Source: an uncultured Clostridia bacterium | GTDB lineage: Bacteria; Bacillota; Clostridia; TANB77; CAG-508 | Direction: 5' to 3' | Length of the DNA stretch: 37,093 nucleotides | Assembly (NCBI GenBank): GCA_947631335.1 | Contig: CANRKZ010000010.1 | Location: 1-37,093 of the forward strand | Shown: positions 8,677 through 16,866 of the stretch, piece after piece | Layout: each line of letters starts with the position of its first letter | How positions within the stretch are numbered: position 1 is the first letter of the stretch | Translations under genes and position numbers: made by a program | Notes under the pieces: generated by a model | What the model was told of the DNA's origin: nothing | What the model saw: the letters and a program-made list of their open reading frames with translations, nothing else | Database searches by the model: none

Positions 8677-9807
8677 ATGAAAGGTAAAATAGTAATAATA
8701 GGAGCAAATGATTTTCAAAATCAATTAATACTAAAAGCAAAAAGTCTAGGTTATGAAACACATGTATTTGCGTGGAAAGATGGAGCCATTGGAGAAAAAA
8801 CAGCAGATTATTTCTATCCAATAAGTATTGTTGAAAAAGAAGAAATTCTAAAAAAGTGTAGAGAAATTAATCCAGATGGAATATGCTCTATTGCATCTGA
8901 TTTAGCAACAATCACGGTTAATTATGTAGCAGAAAAATTAGGACTTCCTTGTAATCCAACTTCAATTACATTGCAATGTACAAACAAATATGAAATGCGA
9001 AAAAAAATGAAAGAAAATGATGTTAAAACACCAGGATTTATAAAGTTAAGTAATGATATTTCAACCTGGAAAATAAAAGATCTAGTATTTCCTATAATAG
9101 TTAAACCAACAGATAGATCAGGAAGTAGAGGAATAACTAAGGTATTTAATAAAGAAGATTTAGATAAGGCAGTACATTATGCAACAAAAGATTCTTTTGA
9201 AAAAATGGCAATAGCTGAAGAATATATAGAAGGAGACGAATATAGTTGTGAATGTATTTCATATAAAGGTAAACATTATTTTTTAGCCTTTACAAAAAAA
9301 TACACAACCGGTTCGCCAAATTTTATAGAAACTGCTCATGAAGAACCATCCGATATAAGTGAAGAAATTCAAAATGAGATTAAAGAAAATATATTTAAAG
9401 CATTAACAGCATTAGGAATAGAAAATGGAGCAAGTCATACAGAATTTAAAGTAGATAAAAATGGAAAATTTGGTATTATCGAAATCGGAGCTAGAATGGG
9501 TGGAGATTGTATAGGATCAGATTTAGTTCAAATATCTACAGGATATGATTTTATAAAAATGGTTATTGATGTAGCAGTAGGAAATAAACCAGACTTTACA
9601 AAAATAACAAAACCAACAAAAGCAGTCATAAAATTTATATTTACAGAAAAAGATTTGGAAGAAATGAAGAAATTTAAGCAAGAACATCCAGACCAGATTT
9701 ATAGAATTAGTGATATGCAATTAGAAAATTTAGGAAAGACGACTGATAGCTCAAGTAGAATAGGATATTATATTTATACACCAGAAAAAAATAACAAATT
9801 ATCTTAA
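8677..9807 (+). CDS. ATP-grasp enzyme of amino-sugar modification
   Basis: Member of the ATP-grasp superfamily, which activates a carboxylate with ATP and joins it to an amine or thiol. The N-terminal preATP-grasp fold starts GKIVIIGANDFQNQ. The central ATP-binding part contains FPIIVKPTDRSGSRGI and AIAEEYIEGDEYSCE. The C-terminal metal-binding part has SHTEFKV and IIEIGARMGGD, the expected E...E/N-type ligands. It has 376 aa and starts 14 bases after wecE behind AGGAG. In place of the acetyltransferase (RffC) that follows WecE in enterobacteria, this cluster has a ligase, so a plausible role is acylating the 4-amino group of the sugar with an amino acid or other acid. The substrate is inference; the family call is firm. 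Confidence 0.75.
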   Translation: MKGKIVIIGANDFQNQLILKAKSLGYETHVFAWKDGAIGEKTADYFYPISIVEKEEILKKCREINPDGICSIASDLATITVNYVAEKLGLPCNPTSITLQCTNKYEMRKKMKENDVKTPGFIKLSNDISTWKIKDLVFPIIVKPTDRSGSRGITKVFNKEDLDKAVHYATKDSFEKMAIAEEYIEGDEYSCECISYKGKHYFLAFTKKYTTGSPNFIETAHEEPSDISEEIQNEIKENIFKALTALGIENGASHTEFKVDKNGKFGIIEIGARMGGDCIGSDLVQISTGYDFIKMVIDVAVGNKPDFTKITKPTKAVIKFIFTEKDLEEMKKFKQEHPDQIYRISDMQLENLGKTTDSSSRIGYYIYTPEKNNKLS

Positions 9808-9846
9808 ATTAAGATGAGTATTATTAAAAATATAAAGGAGGAAACA

Positions 9847-10851
9847 ATGATATTAATAGTAGGAGGAACAGGATATATTGGAAGATATTTATCAATATAT
9901 CTAAAGGAAAAAGGATATGATGTTTTAGCATTAGGTAGGTCTAATAAAGTAAAAGATTTTTTTGATGATAATAACATAAATTTTCAAATATTCAATATCG
10001 AAAATGACGAAGATTTTAAAAAATTACCAACACAAAATATTGAAGCAATTATTAATTTAGCAGCTTGTTTAGCTGAACATGAAACACCTGTTGAAAAATT
10101 TTTTGATATAAATACGATAGGAACTTATAAAATATTAGAATTTGCAAGAAAGAATAATATTAAAAAGGTTATTATGACTTCTAGTCATAAAGTATATAAT
10201 GCAGTAGAGAAAAAAGGACCAATATCTGAGGAAGATAGAGTATGTTTCCAAGGAGATCATACTCCATATATAATATCTAAAATTGCTGCAGAACATTTTA
10301 TGGAATATTATCATAAAGAATTTGGATTAGATACTATTTCTCTAAGATTAACTGGAGTTCATGGATATGGAGAAATATTAGGTTTCTTAACGAAAGAAGG
10401 GGATTATACAAAAAGTACATTTGAAATATTTGTTGAAAAAGCATTAAAAGGTGAAGATATTGAAGTTTGGGGAAAAAATGATATAAAAAGAGATCATGTA
10501 TATATCAAAGATGTTTTATATGCTTTAGAATGTTCTATCAAAGCGAATGATATAAGTGGCATTTTTAATATTGCATCAGGTAAAGGATATACTTTATATG
10601 AAGAAGCTCAAATTATTGCTAAAGTATTTGCAACAGATAAAGGAGAATCCAAAGTAACATTGAATGAAAATAAACCAGGATTATCAAGAGGATATGTGTA
10701 TAAAATAGATAAAGCTAAAAAAGCTTTAAATTGGGAACCAAAATTTGATGACTATGAAACTATGTTAAGAGACTATAAAAAAGAATGGAAAGAGAAAAAA
10801 TTTAAAAATTATCATAATGTAAAAAAAGGACAAGAACCAGTAACATTCTAA
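9847..10851 (+). CDS. NAD-dependent epimerase/dehydratase (extended SDR)
   Basis: Extended short-chain dehydrogenase/reductase acting on a nucleotide sugar. It shows the Rossmann motif GGTGYIG at the start and the catalytic set TSS...YIISK (Ser and YxxxK). The C-terminal substrate part contains RDHVYIKDV, typical of sugar-nucleotide epimerases and dehydratases. The product is 334 aa. The track ORF opens at 9814, but the ATG at 9847 follows a strong AAAGGAGG and begins exactly with MILIVGGTGYIG, so I use it. The stop overlaps the next gene's start as TAATG, implying translational coupling. The exact reaction (epimerisation, dehydration or reduction) cannot be told from sequence alone; the position between two aminotransferases suggests it prepares a keto-sugar substrate. 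Confidence 0.8.
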   Translation: MILIVGGTGYIGRYLSIYLKEKGYDVLALGRSNKVKDFFDDNNINFQIFNIENDEDFKKLPTQNIEAIINLAACLAEHETPVEKFFDINTIGTYKILEFARKNNIKKVIMTSSHKVYNAVEKKGPISEEDRVCFQGDHTPYIISKIAAEHFMEYYHKEFGLDTISLRLTGVHGYGEILGFLTKEGDYTKSTFEIFVEKALKGEDIEVWGKNDIKRDHVYIKDVLYALECSIKANDISGIFNIASGKGYTLYEEAQIIAKVFATDKGESKVTLNENKPGLSRGYVYKIDKAKKALNWEPKFDDYETMLRDYKKEWKEKKFKNYHNVKKGQEPVTF

Positions 10852-11882
10852 TGGATATAACAAAGTTAAGAAAAAATAGTCTCTTTGTTGGCAGAGCAGC
10901 CACAGCTATATATTTAATATTAAATACTTTAATGAAAGAAAAAGATGTAATATTACCAAGTAATATATGTTATGCAGCTGTATATCCTATTATTTATTCT
11001 GGAAATATTCCTGTTTTTGTAGATATAGATAAAAAAACAGGAAATGCTTCATTTAAAGAAATAATAAAAAAAGTAAATAAAAATACAGGAGCCATTATTT
11101 TCCCTTATATGTATGGCAATGTGTCCAAAGATATACTTAAATTAAAAAAATATTGCAATCTTCATAATATTATTTTAATTGAAGATTGCGCATCTGCCAT
11201 GGGTGCCAATATAGGTGATTATAAAGTTGGTAGTGTAGGTGATTATTCTATATTTAGCACTGGTCATGCAAAAATAATTGATGTTGGTAATGGAGGAGTT
11301 TTATTATCAGATAATAATATTGATGAAATAATAGATAATTATAATAAATTGGATTTATATAATGATGAGATAGAGAGAAAACTAGACGAATTTTCAAAAA
11401 AATATAGACAATTGCGTAATGATGGAGATAATGAAAAAGTTAAAGATTTCTTTAACAGTGATTATAGAAAATTATTTATATATAAAATTGATAAATCAGT
11501 TATAGATAAAATGAAAAAAGAAATTTCAAATTTTGAAAATATTAATAAAGAAAGAATAGAAAAGTATAATCTGTTTATAAAAAATCTTCAAAAAAGTAAT
11601 AAATATAAGATATTAAAATTTCAAGATGGATCAAATCCTTGGCGCTTTACTTTATTAGTAAAAAATGACAAAGATAGAAAAGAGTTAATACAAATATTAT
11701 TAGAAAACAAATTATTTGTAAGTGATTGGTATCCATGTATTGGAAAATCATTTTCAGATAATGTCTATCCAAACAGTGATTATATGGAAAAAAGAATATT
11801 AAACTTTTCCTTAACAGATGATGAAAAAAACATACTAGAAATATGCAAAATAATAAATAACTATTTTAAGGGGAGTAAATAA
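10851..11882 (+). CDS. DegT/DnrJ/EryC1-like aminotransferase, divergent
   Basis: Second PLP-dependent sugar aminotransferase-like protein of the cluster, 343 aa. Fold-type I features are visible: LPSNICYAAVYPIIYSGNIPVFVDID (the PLP-binding, sugar-site start), LIEDCASAMGA (the Asp that holds the pyridine nitrogen), and FSTGHAKIIDVGNGG, where the Lys is the likely Schiff-base residue. It is far less similar to WecE than the first gene. It overlaps the epimerase stop by one base (TAATG), so the two are probably co-translated. It may add a second amino group or act on a different sugar; the specific reaction is not determinable here. Confidence 0.7.
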   Translation: MDITKLRKNSLFVGRAATAIYLILNTLMKEKDVILPSNICYAAVYPIIYSGNIPVFVDIDKKTGNASFKEIIKKVNKNTGAIIFPYMYGNVSKDILKLKKYCNLHNIILIEDCASAMGANIGDYKVGSVGDYSIFSTGHAKIIDVGNGGVLLSDNNIDEIIDNYNKLDLYNDEIERKLDEFSKKYRQLRNDGDNEKVKDFFNSDYRKLFIYKIDKSVIDKMKKEISNFENINKERIEKYNLFIKNLQKSNKYKILKFQDGSNPWRFTLLVKNDKDRKELIQILLENKLFVSDWYPCIGKSFSDNVYPNSDYMEKRILNFSLTDDEKNILEICKIINNYFKGSK

Positions 11883-11884
11883 AA

Positions 11885-12844
11885 ATGAAAAAAATAAGTT
11901 TTGTTATACCATGTTATGGTAGTGAAAAAACGATAGGTATTGTAATTAACGAAATAGATACTATTGTTAATCAAAATAAAGAATATGATTATGAAATAAT
12001 AGCTATTAATGATAAATCTCCAGATAATGTATGGCAAGTTTTGAAAGAAATTGCGAGTAAAAATAAAAAGGTAAAACTAATTAACTTAGCCAAAAACATG
12101 AATAGACCAGGAGCGGTTATGGCAGGGTTATCAGTTGTTTCGGGAGATTATATAATAATTATGGATGATGATGGACAATGTCCTATAGAAAATCTATGGA
12201 ATTTAATAAAACCATTAGAAGATGGACATGATGTTTCGATGGCTAAATATACACAATATAAGCAAAGTATATTTAAGAGTTTTGGTACAATTGTAAATAG
12301 AAAAATGACAGAAATTATAATGGAGAAACCAAAAGATTTAAATTTTACAAACTTTATGGCATTACAAAGATATATAGTGGAAGAAATTAAAAAATATAAA
12401 AATCCATATCCATATCTTACAGGTCTATTACTTAGAACTACAAGTGATATGGTAAATGTGAAAATGGAAGAAAGAAAAAGAATAAGTGGAAATACTAATT
12501 TTACATTTAAGAAAATGCTTAATTTATGGCTAAATGGATTTACTGCATTTTCAATAAAACCATTAAGAATTTCAACAATATTGGGAGTTATAACAGCTAT
12601 ATTTGGATTCGGTTATGGAATATATATAATAATTTTAAAATTACTTATTAGCTCAATAACAGTAGAAGGATATAGTTCTATAATGGCTGTATTACTATTT
12701 ATTGGTGGTATCATAATGATGATGTTAGGAATGATTGGAGAATATATAGGAAGAATTTATATAAGTATAAATAATTCACCACAATATGTAATAAAAGAAA
12801 CGATAAATATGGACAAAGGAGAAGAAGATGAAAAAAATAAATAA
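11885..12844 (+). CDS. Polyprenyl-phosphate glycosyltransferase, ArnC/GtrB-like (GT2)
   Basis: Membrane GT2 enzyme that probably moves a sugar from a nucleotide donor to undecaprenyl phosphate at the cytoplasmic face. The N-terminal GT-A domain begins ISFVIPCYGSEKTI, followed by INDKSPDN and IIMDDDGQCP (the metal/nucleotide DDD motif). After about residue 220 there are two strong membrane segments (ISTILGVITAIFGFGYGIYIII and SSIMAVLLFIGGIIMMMLGMIGEYIGRIYI), the layout of ArnC, GtrB and DPM-type enzymes. It has 319 aa. Its Shine-Dalgarno AAGGGGAG lies in the end of the previous gene. It overlaps the next gene by 17 bases. ArnC-like is preferred over generic GtrB because the two following genes look like ArnE/ArnF rather than GtrA. 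Confidence 0.82.
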   Translation: MKKISFVIPCYGSEKTIGIVINEIDTIVNQNKEYDYEIIAINDKSPDNVWQVLKEIASKNKKVKLINLAKNMNRPGAVMAGLSVVSGDYIIIMDDDGQCPIENLWNLIKPLEDGHDVSMAKYTQYKQSIFKSFGTIVNRKMTEIIMEKPKDLNFTNFMALQRYIVEEIKKYKNPYPYLTGLLLRTTSDMVNVKMEERKRISGNTNFTFKKMLNLWLNGFTAFSIKPLRISTILGVITAIFGFGYGIYIIILKLLISSITVEGYSSIMAVLLFIGGIIMMMLGMIGEYIGRIYISINNSPQYVIKETINMDKGEEDEKNK

Positions 12845-13172
12845 ATACATACTTTCTTTACACCTATTATTATTTTGCTTTTCATTTTGCGGAGTATTTT
12901 CAAAATTAGCATCACAAAATGAATTTTTATCGATTAAATTCTGTATATTTTATGGAATTTCACTATTCATTCTTGGAATGTATGCAATTTTTTGGCAACA
13001 AATATTAAAGAAAATTTCTTTAACTACAGCATTTTTTAATAAAGCTGTTACAATTATTTGGGGAATGTTATGGGGGGTTCTATTCTTCAGAGAAACCATA
13101 TCAATTAATATGATAATAGGAGCAATAATTGTACTTATAGGTGTAGGATTGGTGGTGAAAGATTATGAATAA
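12828..13172 (+). CDS. Small EamA/SMR-type membrane protein, ArnE-like flippase subunit
   Basis: A 114-aa integral membrane protein with four predicted helices: KYILSLHLLLFCFSFCGVFSKLA, FCIFYGISLFILGMYAIFWQQIL, AFFNKAVTIIWGMLWGVLFF and MIIGAIIVLIGVGLVV. It shows the EamA/SMR family ending (FRETIS...IIGAIIVLIGV). It starts within the ArnC-like gene behind AAAGGAG and overlaps the next small membrane gene by 8 bases. In the Arn system ArnE and ArnF form a pair that carries undecaprenyl-phosphate aminosugar across the membrane; the same gene order here suggests the same role. An ordinary small multidrug-resistance pump is the main alternative. Confidence 0.72.
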   Translation: MKKINKYILSLHLLLFCFSFCGVFSKLASQNEFLSIKFCIFYGISLFILGMYAIFWQQILKKISLTTAFFNKAVTIIWGMLWGVLFFRETISINMIIGAIIVLIGVGLVVKDYE

Positions 13173-13509
13173 AGTTTTTATATATTCAGGAGTATATATT
13201 TTAGGAGTAATCATTTCAGCATTTGCACAAATATTGTTAAAAAAGTCAGCAAACATAGAAAGAGAAAGTAAAATAAAAGAATATTTAAATTTTAAAACAA
13301 TGTTTGCCTATGGAATATTTTTTGGAGCAACATTATGCACAGTAATTTCCTATCAATATGTACCATTATCTATGGGACCAATTCTTGGGACAACAGAGTA
13401 TATATTTGTAGCAGTCTTAAGTTATTTGCTATTGAAAGAAAAAATTAGTAAGAAAAAACTAATAGGATTAATAACTATAATATTGGGAGTATTAATATTT
13501 TCAATATAA
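13165..13509 (+). CDS. Small EamA/SMR-type membrane protein, ArnF-like flippase subunit
   Basis: A 114-aa four-helix membrane protein: IYSGVYILGVIISAFAQILLKKSA, MFAYGIFFGATLCTVISYQYV, ILGTTEYIFVAVLSYLLL and LIGLITIILGVLIFSI. The SMR/EamA hallmark (AQILLKKSA in helix one, then LLLKEKISKKKLIGLI) is clearer than in its partner. It overlaps the preceding gene by 8 bases with GGTGG upstream. The equal length and overlapping order indicate a heteromeric pair. I infer flipping of a lipid-linked sugar made by the ArnC-like enzyme; the sequence itself shows only family membership. Confidence 0.74.
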   Translation: MNKVFIYSGVYILGVIISAFAQILLKKSANIERESKIKEYLNFKTMFAYGIFFGATLCTVISYQYVPLSMGPILGTTEYIFVAVLSYLLLKEKISKKKLIGLITIILGVLIFSI

Positions 13510-13525
13510 ATAAAAGGGGGAAAAA

Positions 13526-14908
13526 GTGGAATTAACAGAAAAAACTAAAAAAGCAATAAAAATAACTATAACAATAATATTGGCAATATATGTTTTTTGT
13601 TTATGTTTTGCATGGGCTAAAAACATACCGTTTAACAATGCTCCAGATGAAAAAATGAAATATGATGTATGTGAGTATATTTGTAATAATTTAAAATTAC
13701 CACATGGTGGAGATGAAAGTATAAGAGATCCAATATGGGGGATATCTTATGCATTTACACCCATTCTTTCTTATATGTTTTCAGGAATATTTATGCGAAT
13801 AGCAATACATTTTACACAAAGCGCCTTTGAGATAGTTTTGGCAGCAAGATTTATAAGTATTTTGTGTATGGTAGGATATGTAATTATGAATGCTAAAATA
13901 GGAGATAAATTGTTTAAAGGTGCGTATAAATGGTTATATGTAGCATTTGTAACTTTTTTACCACAAGTAGTATTCTTAGGATCCTATATAAATAATGATT
14001 CATTAGCATTATTATCAATTTCGATAATAGTATATGCATGGATTATTGGATTAGAAAAAGATTGGAACTGGAAATCATGTATATTAATGGCTATAGGAAT
14101 TAGTATTTGTGCATTATCATATTATAATGCTTATGGATATATATTATGCAGTTTATTTATATATTGTATAAGTAGCTATATAAAGAAAATCAATATAAAG
14201 GAATTTTTAAAAAAGGGTATAGTAATAGCATTAATTGTTTTTGCATTAGCAGGATGGTGGTTCGTGAGAAACTTTATATTATATGATGGAGATTTTATAG
14301 GATTAAATGTTTCAAGAGAATATGGAGAACAATATGCATTAAACCAATATAAGCCATCTAATAGAAAAACTCCAGCACATCAAAATATGTCTCTAAAATA
14401 CATGCTTATAGATAAAAAGTGGATAAAAACAACAATACAAAGTTTTATAGGACAATTTGGTTATATGGATATTACAATGGATAAAGTATTTTACAATGGA
14501 TATAAAATTGTAGGAGTCATAGGATTAATAGGAGCAATAGGAGGATTTTTTATTTCAAAAATAATAAGTTTAATAAAAAAAATAAAGAAAAAAACAGAGA
14601 CAAAATATACAGATGAAGAAAGAATAAAAATAAAAGAAAAAATATTATTTACTATTTTAATGGTTATATGTATTATTATTCCAATAATATTAAGTATTTA
14701 TTATTCATATTCTTCAGATTTTCAACCACAGGGAAGATATATAATGCCAATAATTATACCATTTATGTATTTTATTACAAAGGGAATAAAAAATATTTTA
14801 AAATTCGTTATAAGAAATGAGAAAATTCAAAATGTTTTAGTAGGAGTAATTGCATTTATTTGGACAGTAATTCCAATAATAGTATTTATAAAATACATAA
14901 AACGATAA
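13526..14908 (+). CDS. Multi-pass membrane protein, probable GT-C glycosyltransferase (DUF2142-like)
   Basis: A 460-aa polytopic membrane protein with about 10-11 hydrophobic segments. After the first helix comes an exterior-loop motif FNNAPDEKMKYDV; an acidic residue pair after helix one is the usual GT-C catalytic feature, and PDE followed later by YINNDSLAL recalls the DUF2142 family. The large central loop (EYGEQYALNQYKPSNRKTP...) resembles the extracytoplasmic parts of GT-C enzymes. It starts with GTG at 13526 behind AAAGGGGG, 16 bases after the ArnF-like gene, and ends the cluster at a strong terminator. By analogy with ArnT it would transfer the flipped sugar from undecaprenyl phosphate to an outer acceptor such as a wall polymer. 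Enzyme activity is inferred, not shown. Confidence 0.62.
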   Translation: MELTEKTKKAIKITITIILAIYVFCLCFAWAKNIPFNNAPDEKMKYDVCEYICNNLKLPHGGDESIRDPIWGISYAFTPILSYMFSGIFMRIAIHFTQSAFEIVLAARFISILCMVGYVIMNAKIGDKLFKGAYKWLYVAFVTFLPQVVFLGSYINNDSLALLSISIIVYAWIIGLEKDWNWKSCILMAIGISICALSYYNAYGYILCSLFIYCISSYIKKINIKEFLKKGIVIALIVFALAGWWFVRNFILYDGDFIGLNVSREYGEQYALNQYKPSNRKTPAHQNMSLKYMLIDKKWIKTTIQSFIGQFGYMDITMDKVFYNGYKIVGVIGLIGAIGGFFISKIISLIKKIKKKTETKYTDEERIKIKEKILFTILMVICIIIPIILSIYYSYSSDFQPQGRYIMPIIIPFMYFITKGIKNILKFVIRNEKIQNVLVGVIAFIWTVIPIIVFIKYIKR

Positions 14909-14911
14909 TAA

Positions 14912-14954
14912 AAACTAAAAAAAGGACAAGAAAAACTTGTACTTTTTTTAGTTT
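14912..14954 (+). terminator. Strong bidirectional-type terminator ending the amino-sugar cluster
   Basis: Long stem AAACTAAAAAAAG-G-ACAAG / CTTGT-A-CTTTTTTTAGTTT (13 + 5 bp with one mismatch) around a short A-rich loop. The T run lies within the 3' arm. It divides the amino-sugar cluster from the rml genes. Confidence 0.8.
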
Positions 14955-14965
14955 AATGTTATTAT
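14937..14965 (+). promoter_or_regulatory. Candidate promoter of the rml operon
   Basis: TTGTAC (14937-14942), 17-base spacer, TATTAT (14960-14965), overlapping the terminator's 3' arm and 32 bases before the rmlD start. By-eye call. Confidence 0.4.
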
Positions 14966-14997
14966 AAACGAGTAAAACATTGAAAGGAAGTGTCAAT

Positions 14998-15858
14998 ATG
15001 AAAATATTAATTACAGGAGCAAATGGAATGCTTGCAAAATCTGTAATAAAAAGATTAGAAGGAAATGAATTAATTTGTACAGATGTAGAAGAATTAGATA
15101 TAACAAATCAAGATGCAGTAATAAAATTTGTAGAAAAAATAAAGCCAGAATATATAATAAATTGTGCTGCATATACAGCTGTTGATAAGGCAGAAACCGC
15201 AGGAGAAATAGTAGAAAAAATAAATGCAGATGGACCAACCAATTTAGCAAAAGCTGCAAAACAAGTAGGAGCAGTATTAGTACATATTAGTACAGATTAT
15301 GTATTTGGTGGAAATTTAGATATTGAAAAAGTATATAAAGAAGATGATAAAAAGGAACCAGTAACAGTATATGGAATAACTAAGTTACATGGGGAAGAGA
15401 AAATTCAAGAAAATACAGATAAATATTATATTTTTAGAACTGCATGGTTATATGGAGATGGCAATAACTTTGTAAGAACAATGTTAAAATTAGGAGAATT
15501 AAAAGATGAAATAAGTGTTGTATGTGACCAACATGGATCACCAACATATACAGAAGACTTAGCAAATATTATAGGAGAAGCTATTGAGAAAAAAATACCT
15601 TATGGGGTATATCATGCAACAAATGAAGGATATACAACATGGTATGATTTTACGAAAGCAATATTTGAATTTACAGGAACAATTTGTAATGTTAATCCAG
15701 TAAGTACAGAAGAGTATATTGAAATGATGCAAATAACACAAGCAAAGAGACCAAAGAATTCTCAAATGTCAAAAGAAAAATTAAAAAAAGCAGGAATCAA
15801 TGTTGTAGAATGGGAAGGCGCATTGAAGAGATACTTAAAACAAGAAGGAAAAATGTAA
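14998..15858 (+). CDS. rmlD: dTDP-4-dehydrorhamnose reductase
   Basis: Final step of dTDP-L-rhamnose synthesis, NAD(P)H reduction of dTDP-4-keto-L-rhamnose, in the cytoplasm. RmlD-type SDR: GANGML nucleotide-binding loop at the N-terminus, NCAAYTAVDKAE, STDYVFGG and the YGITK catalytic Tyr/Lys, then FRTAWLYG and DQHGSPTYTEDLA, all typical of RmlD. The product is 286 aa, as usual. The ORF track extends upstream to a TTG at 14980, but the ATG at 14998 directly precedes KILITGANG and has AAAGGAAG at good spacing. It heads the order rmlD-A-C-B, unlike the more common ABDC order. Confidence 0.93.
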   Translation: MKILITGANGMLAKSVIKRLEGNELICTDVEELDITNQDAVIKFVEKIKPEYIINCAAYTAVDKAETAGEIVEKINADGPTNLAKAAKQVGAVLVHISTDYVFGGNLDIEKVYKEDDKKEPVTVYGITKLHGEEKIQENTDKYYIFRTAWLYGDGNNFVRTMLKLGELKDEISVVCDQHGSPTYTEDLANIIGEAIEKKIPYGVYHATNEGYTTWYDFTKAIFEFTGTICNVNPVSTEEYIEMMQITQAKRPKNSQMSKEKLKKAGINVVEWEGALKRYLKQEGKM

Positions 15859-15934
15859 TTAAAAGAGTAATATAAAAACCATTCTAGTTTCAAAATTTTG
15901 ATATAGAATTTATAACAAAAAAAGGAGAATTAAA

Positions 15935-16825
15935 ATGAAAAATAGAAAAGGAATTATATTAGCAGGAGGAAGTGGAACAAGATTATATCCATTAACACAT
16001 GCAATATCAAAACAAATAATGCCAGTATATGATAAACCAATGATATATTATCCAGTATCAGTATTAATGGAGGCAGGAATAAAAGAGGTTTTAATTATAT
16101 CAACACCAAGAGATATAGTAACTTTTAAAGAACTATTAGGTGATGGATCTAAATGGGGAATGAAATTTGAATATAGAATCCAAGAAAAACCAAACGGATT
16201 AGCAGAAGCATTTATCATAGGAGAAGAATTTATAGGTAAAGACAATGTTGCAATGATTCTAGGAGATAATATGTTTTATGGAGAGCATTTTGCAGAAAAG
16301 TTAAAAGCTGCAAATAGTAGAGAAGAAGAAGCAACAATATTTGGGTATTATGTAAAAGATCCAAGAGCTTATGGAGTAGTAGAAATAAATAAAGATGGAA
16401 AGGCAATATCTATAGAAGAAAAACCACAAGAACCAAAATCAAATTATGCAGTTCCAGGTTTGTATTTCTATACAAATGAAGTAATAGAAATTGCAAAAAA
16501 TGTTAAACCATCTGAAAGAGGAGAATTAGAGATAACATCTGTAAATGATGAGTATATGAAACGTGGTAAGTTAAAAGTAGAAAAATTAGGAAGAGGAATG
16601 ACATGGTTTGATACAGGGACACATGATGCTTTATTAGAAACAGCGAGTTTTGTTCAAACAATAGAGAAAAGACAAGGAATGCAAGTTTGTTGCCCTGAAG
16701 AAATTGCTTATAAACAAGGATGGATAACAAGTGAACAATTATTAGAAATATCACAAAAATATTTAAAAACAGAATATGGAAGATATTTAAAGGATTTAGC
16801 AGAAAATAAATTTGGAGAAGAATAA
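15935..16825 (+). CDS. rmlA: Glucose-1-phosphate thymidylyltransferase
   Basis: First step of dTDP-sugar synthesis: glucose-1-phosphate plus dTTP gives dTDP-glucose. The nucleotidyltransferase signature GGSGTRLYP is at residues 10-18, followed by [42 protein letters not shown] and TWFDTGTHD, all RmlA hallmarks. The product is 296 aa, the family length. The start has AAAGGAG 6-7 bases upstream. The 76-base gap after rmlD contains an imperfect hairpin (ATTCTA...TCAAAATTTTGA...TAGAAT). Its product feeds both rhamnose synthesis and, through RmlB, probably the WecE-type aminotransferase. Confidence 0.95.
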   Translation: MKNRKGIILAGGSGTRLYPLTHAISKQIMPVYDKPMIYYPVSVLMEAGIKEVLIISTPRDIVTFKELLGDGSKWGMKFEYRIQEKPNGLAEAFIIGEEFIGKDNVAMILGDNMFYGEHFAEKLKAANSREEEATIFGYYVKDPRAYGVVEINKDGKAISIEEKPQEPKSNYAVPGLYFYTNEVIEIAKNVKPSERGELEITSVNDEYMKRGKLKVEKLGRGMTWFDTGTHDALLETASFVQTIEKRQGMQVCCPEEIAYKQGWITSEQLLEISQKYLKTEYGRYLKDLAENKFGEE

Positions 16826-16866
16826 TTTGGATGACAATTTCGTAGATAAAAAAGGAGTGAAAAGTA

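Noticed and set aside
15881-15916. Imperfect hairpin and weak TTTCAA/TATAAC promoter between rmlD and rmlA
   Set aside because: The pairing is interrupted and both boxes are weak; not enough to call a regulatory site.
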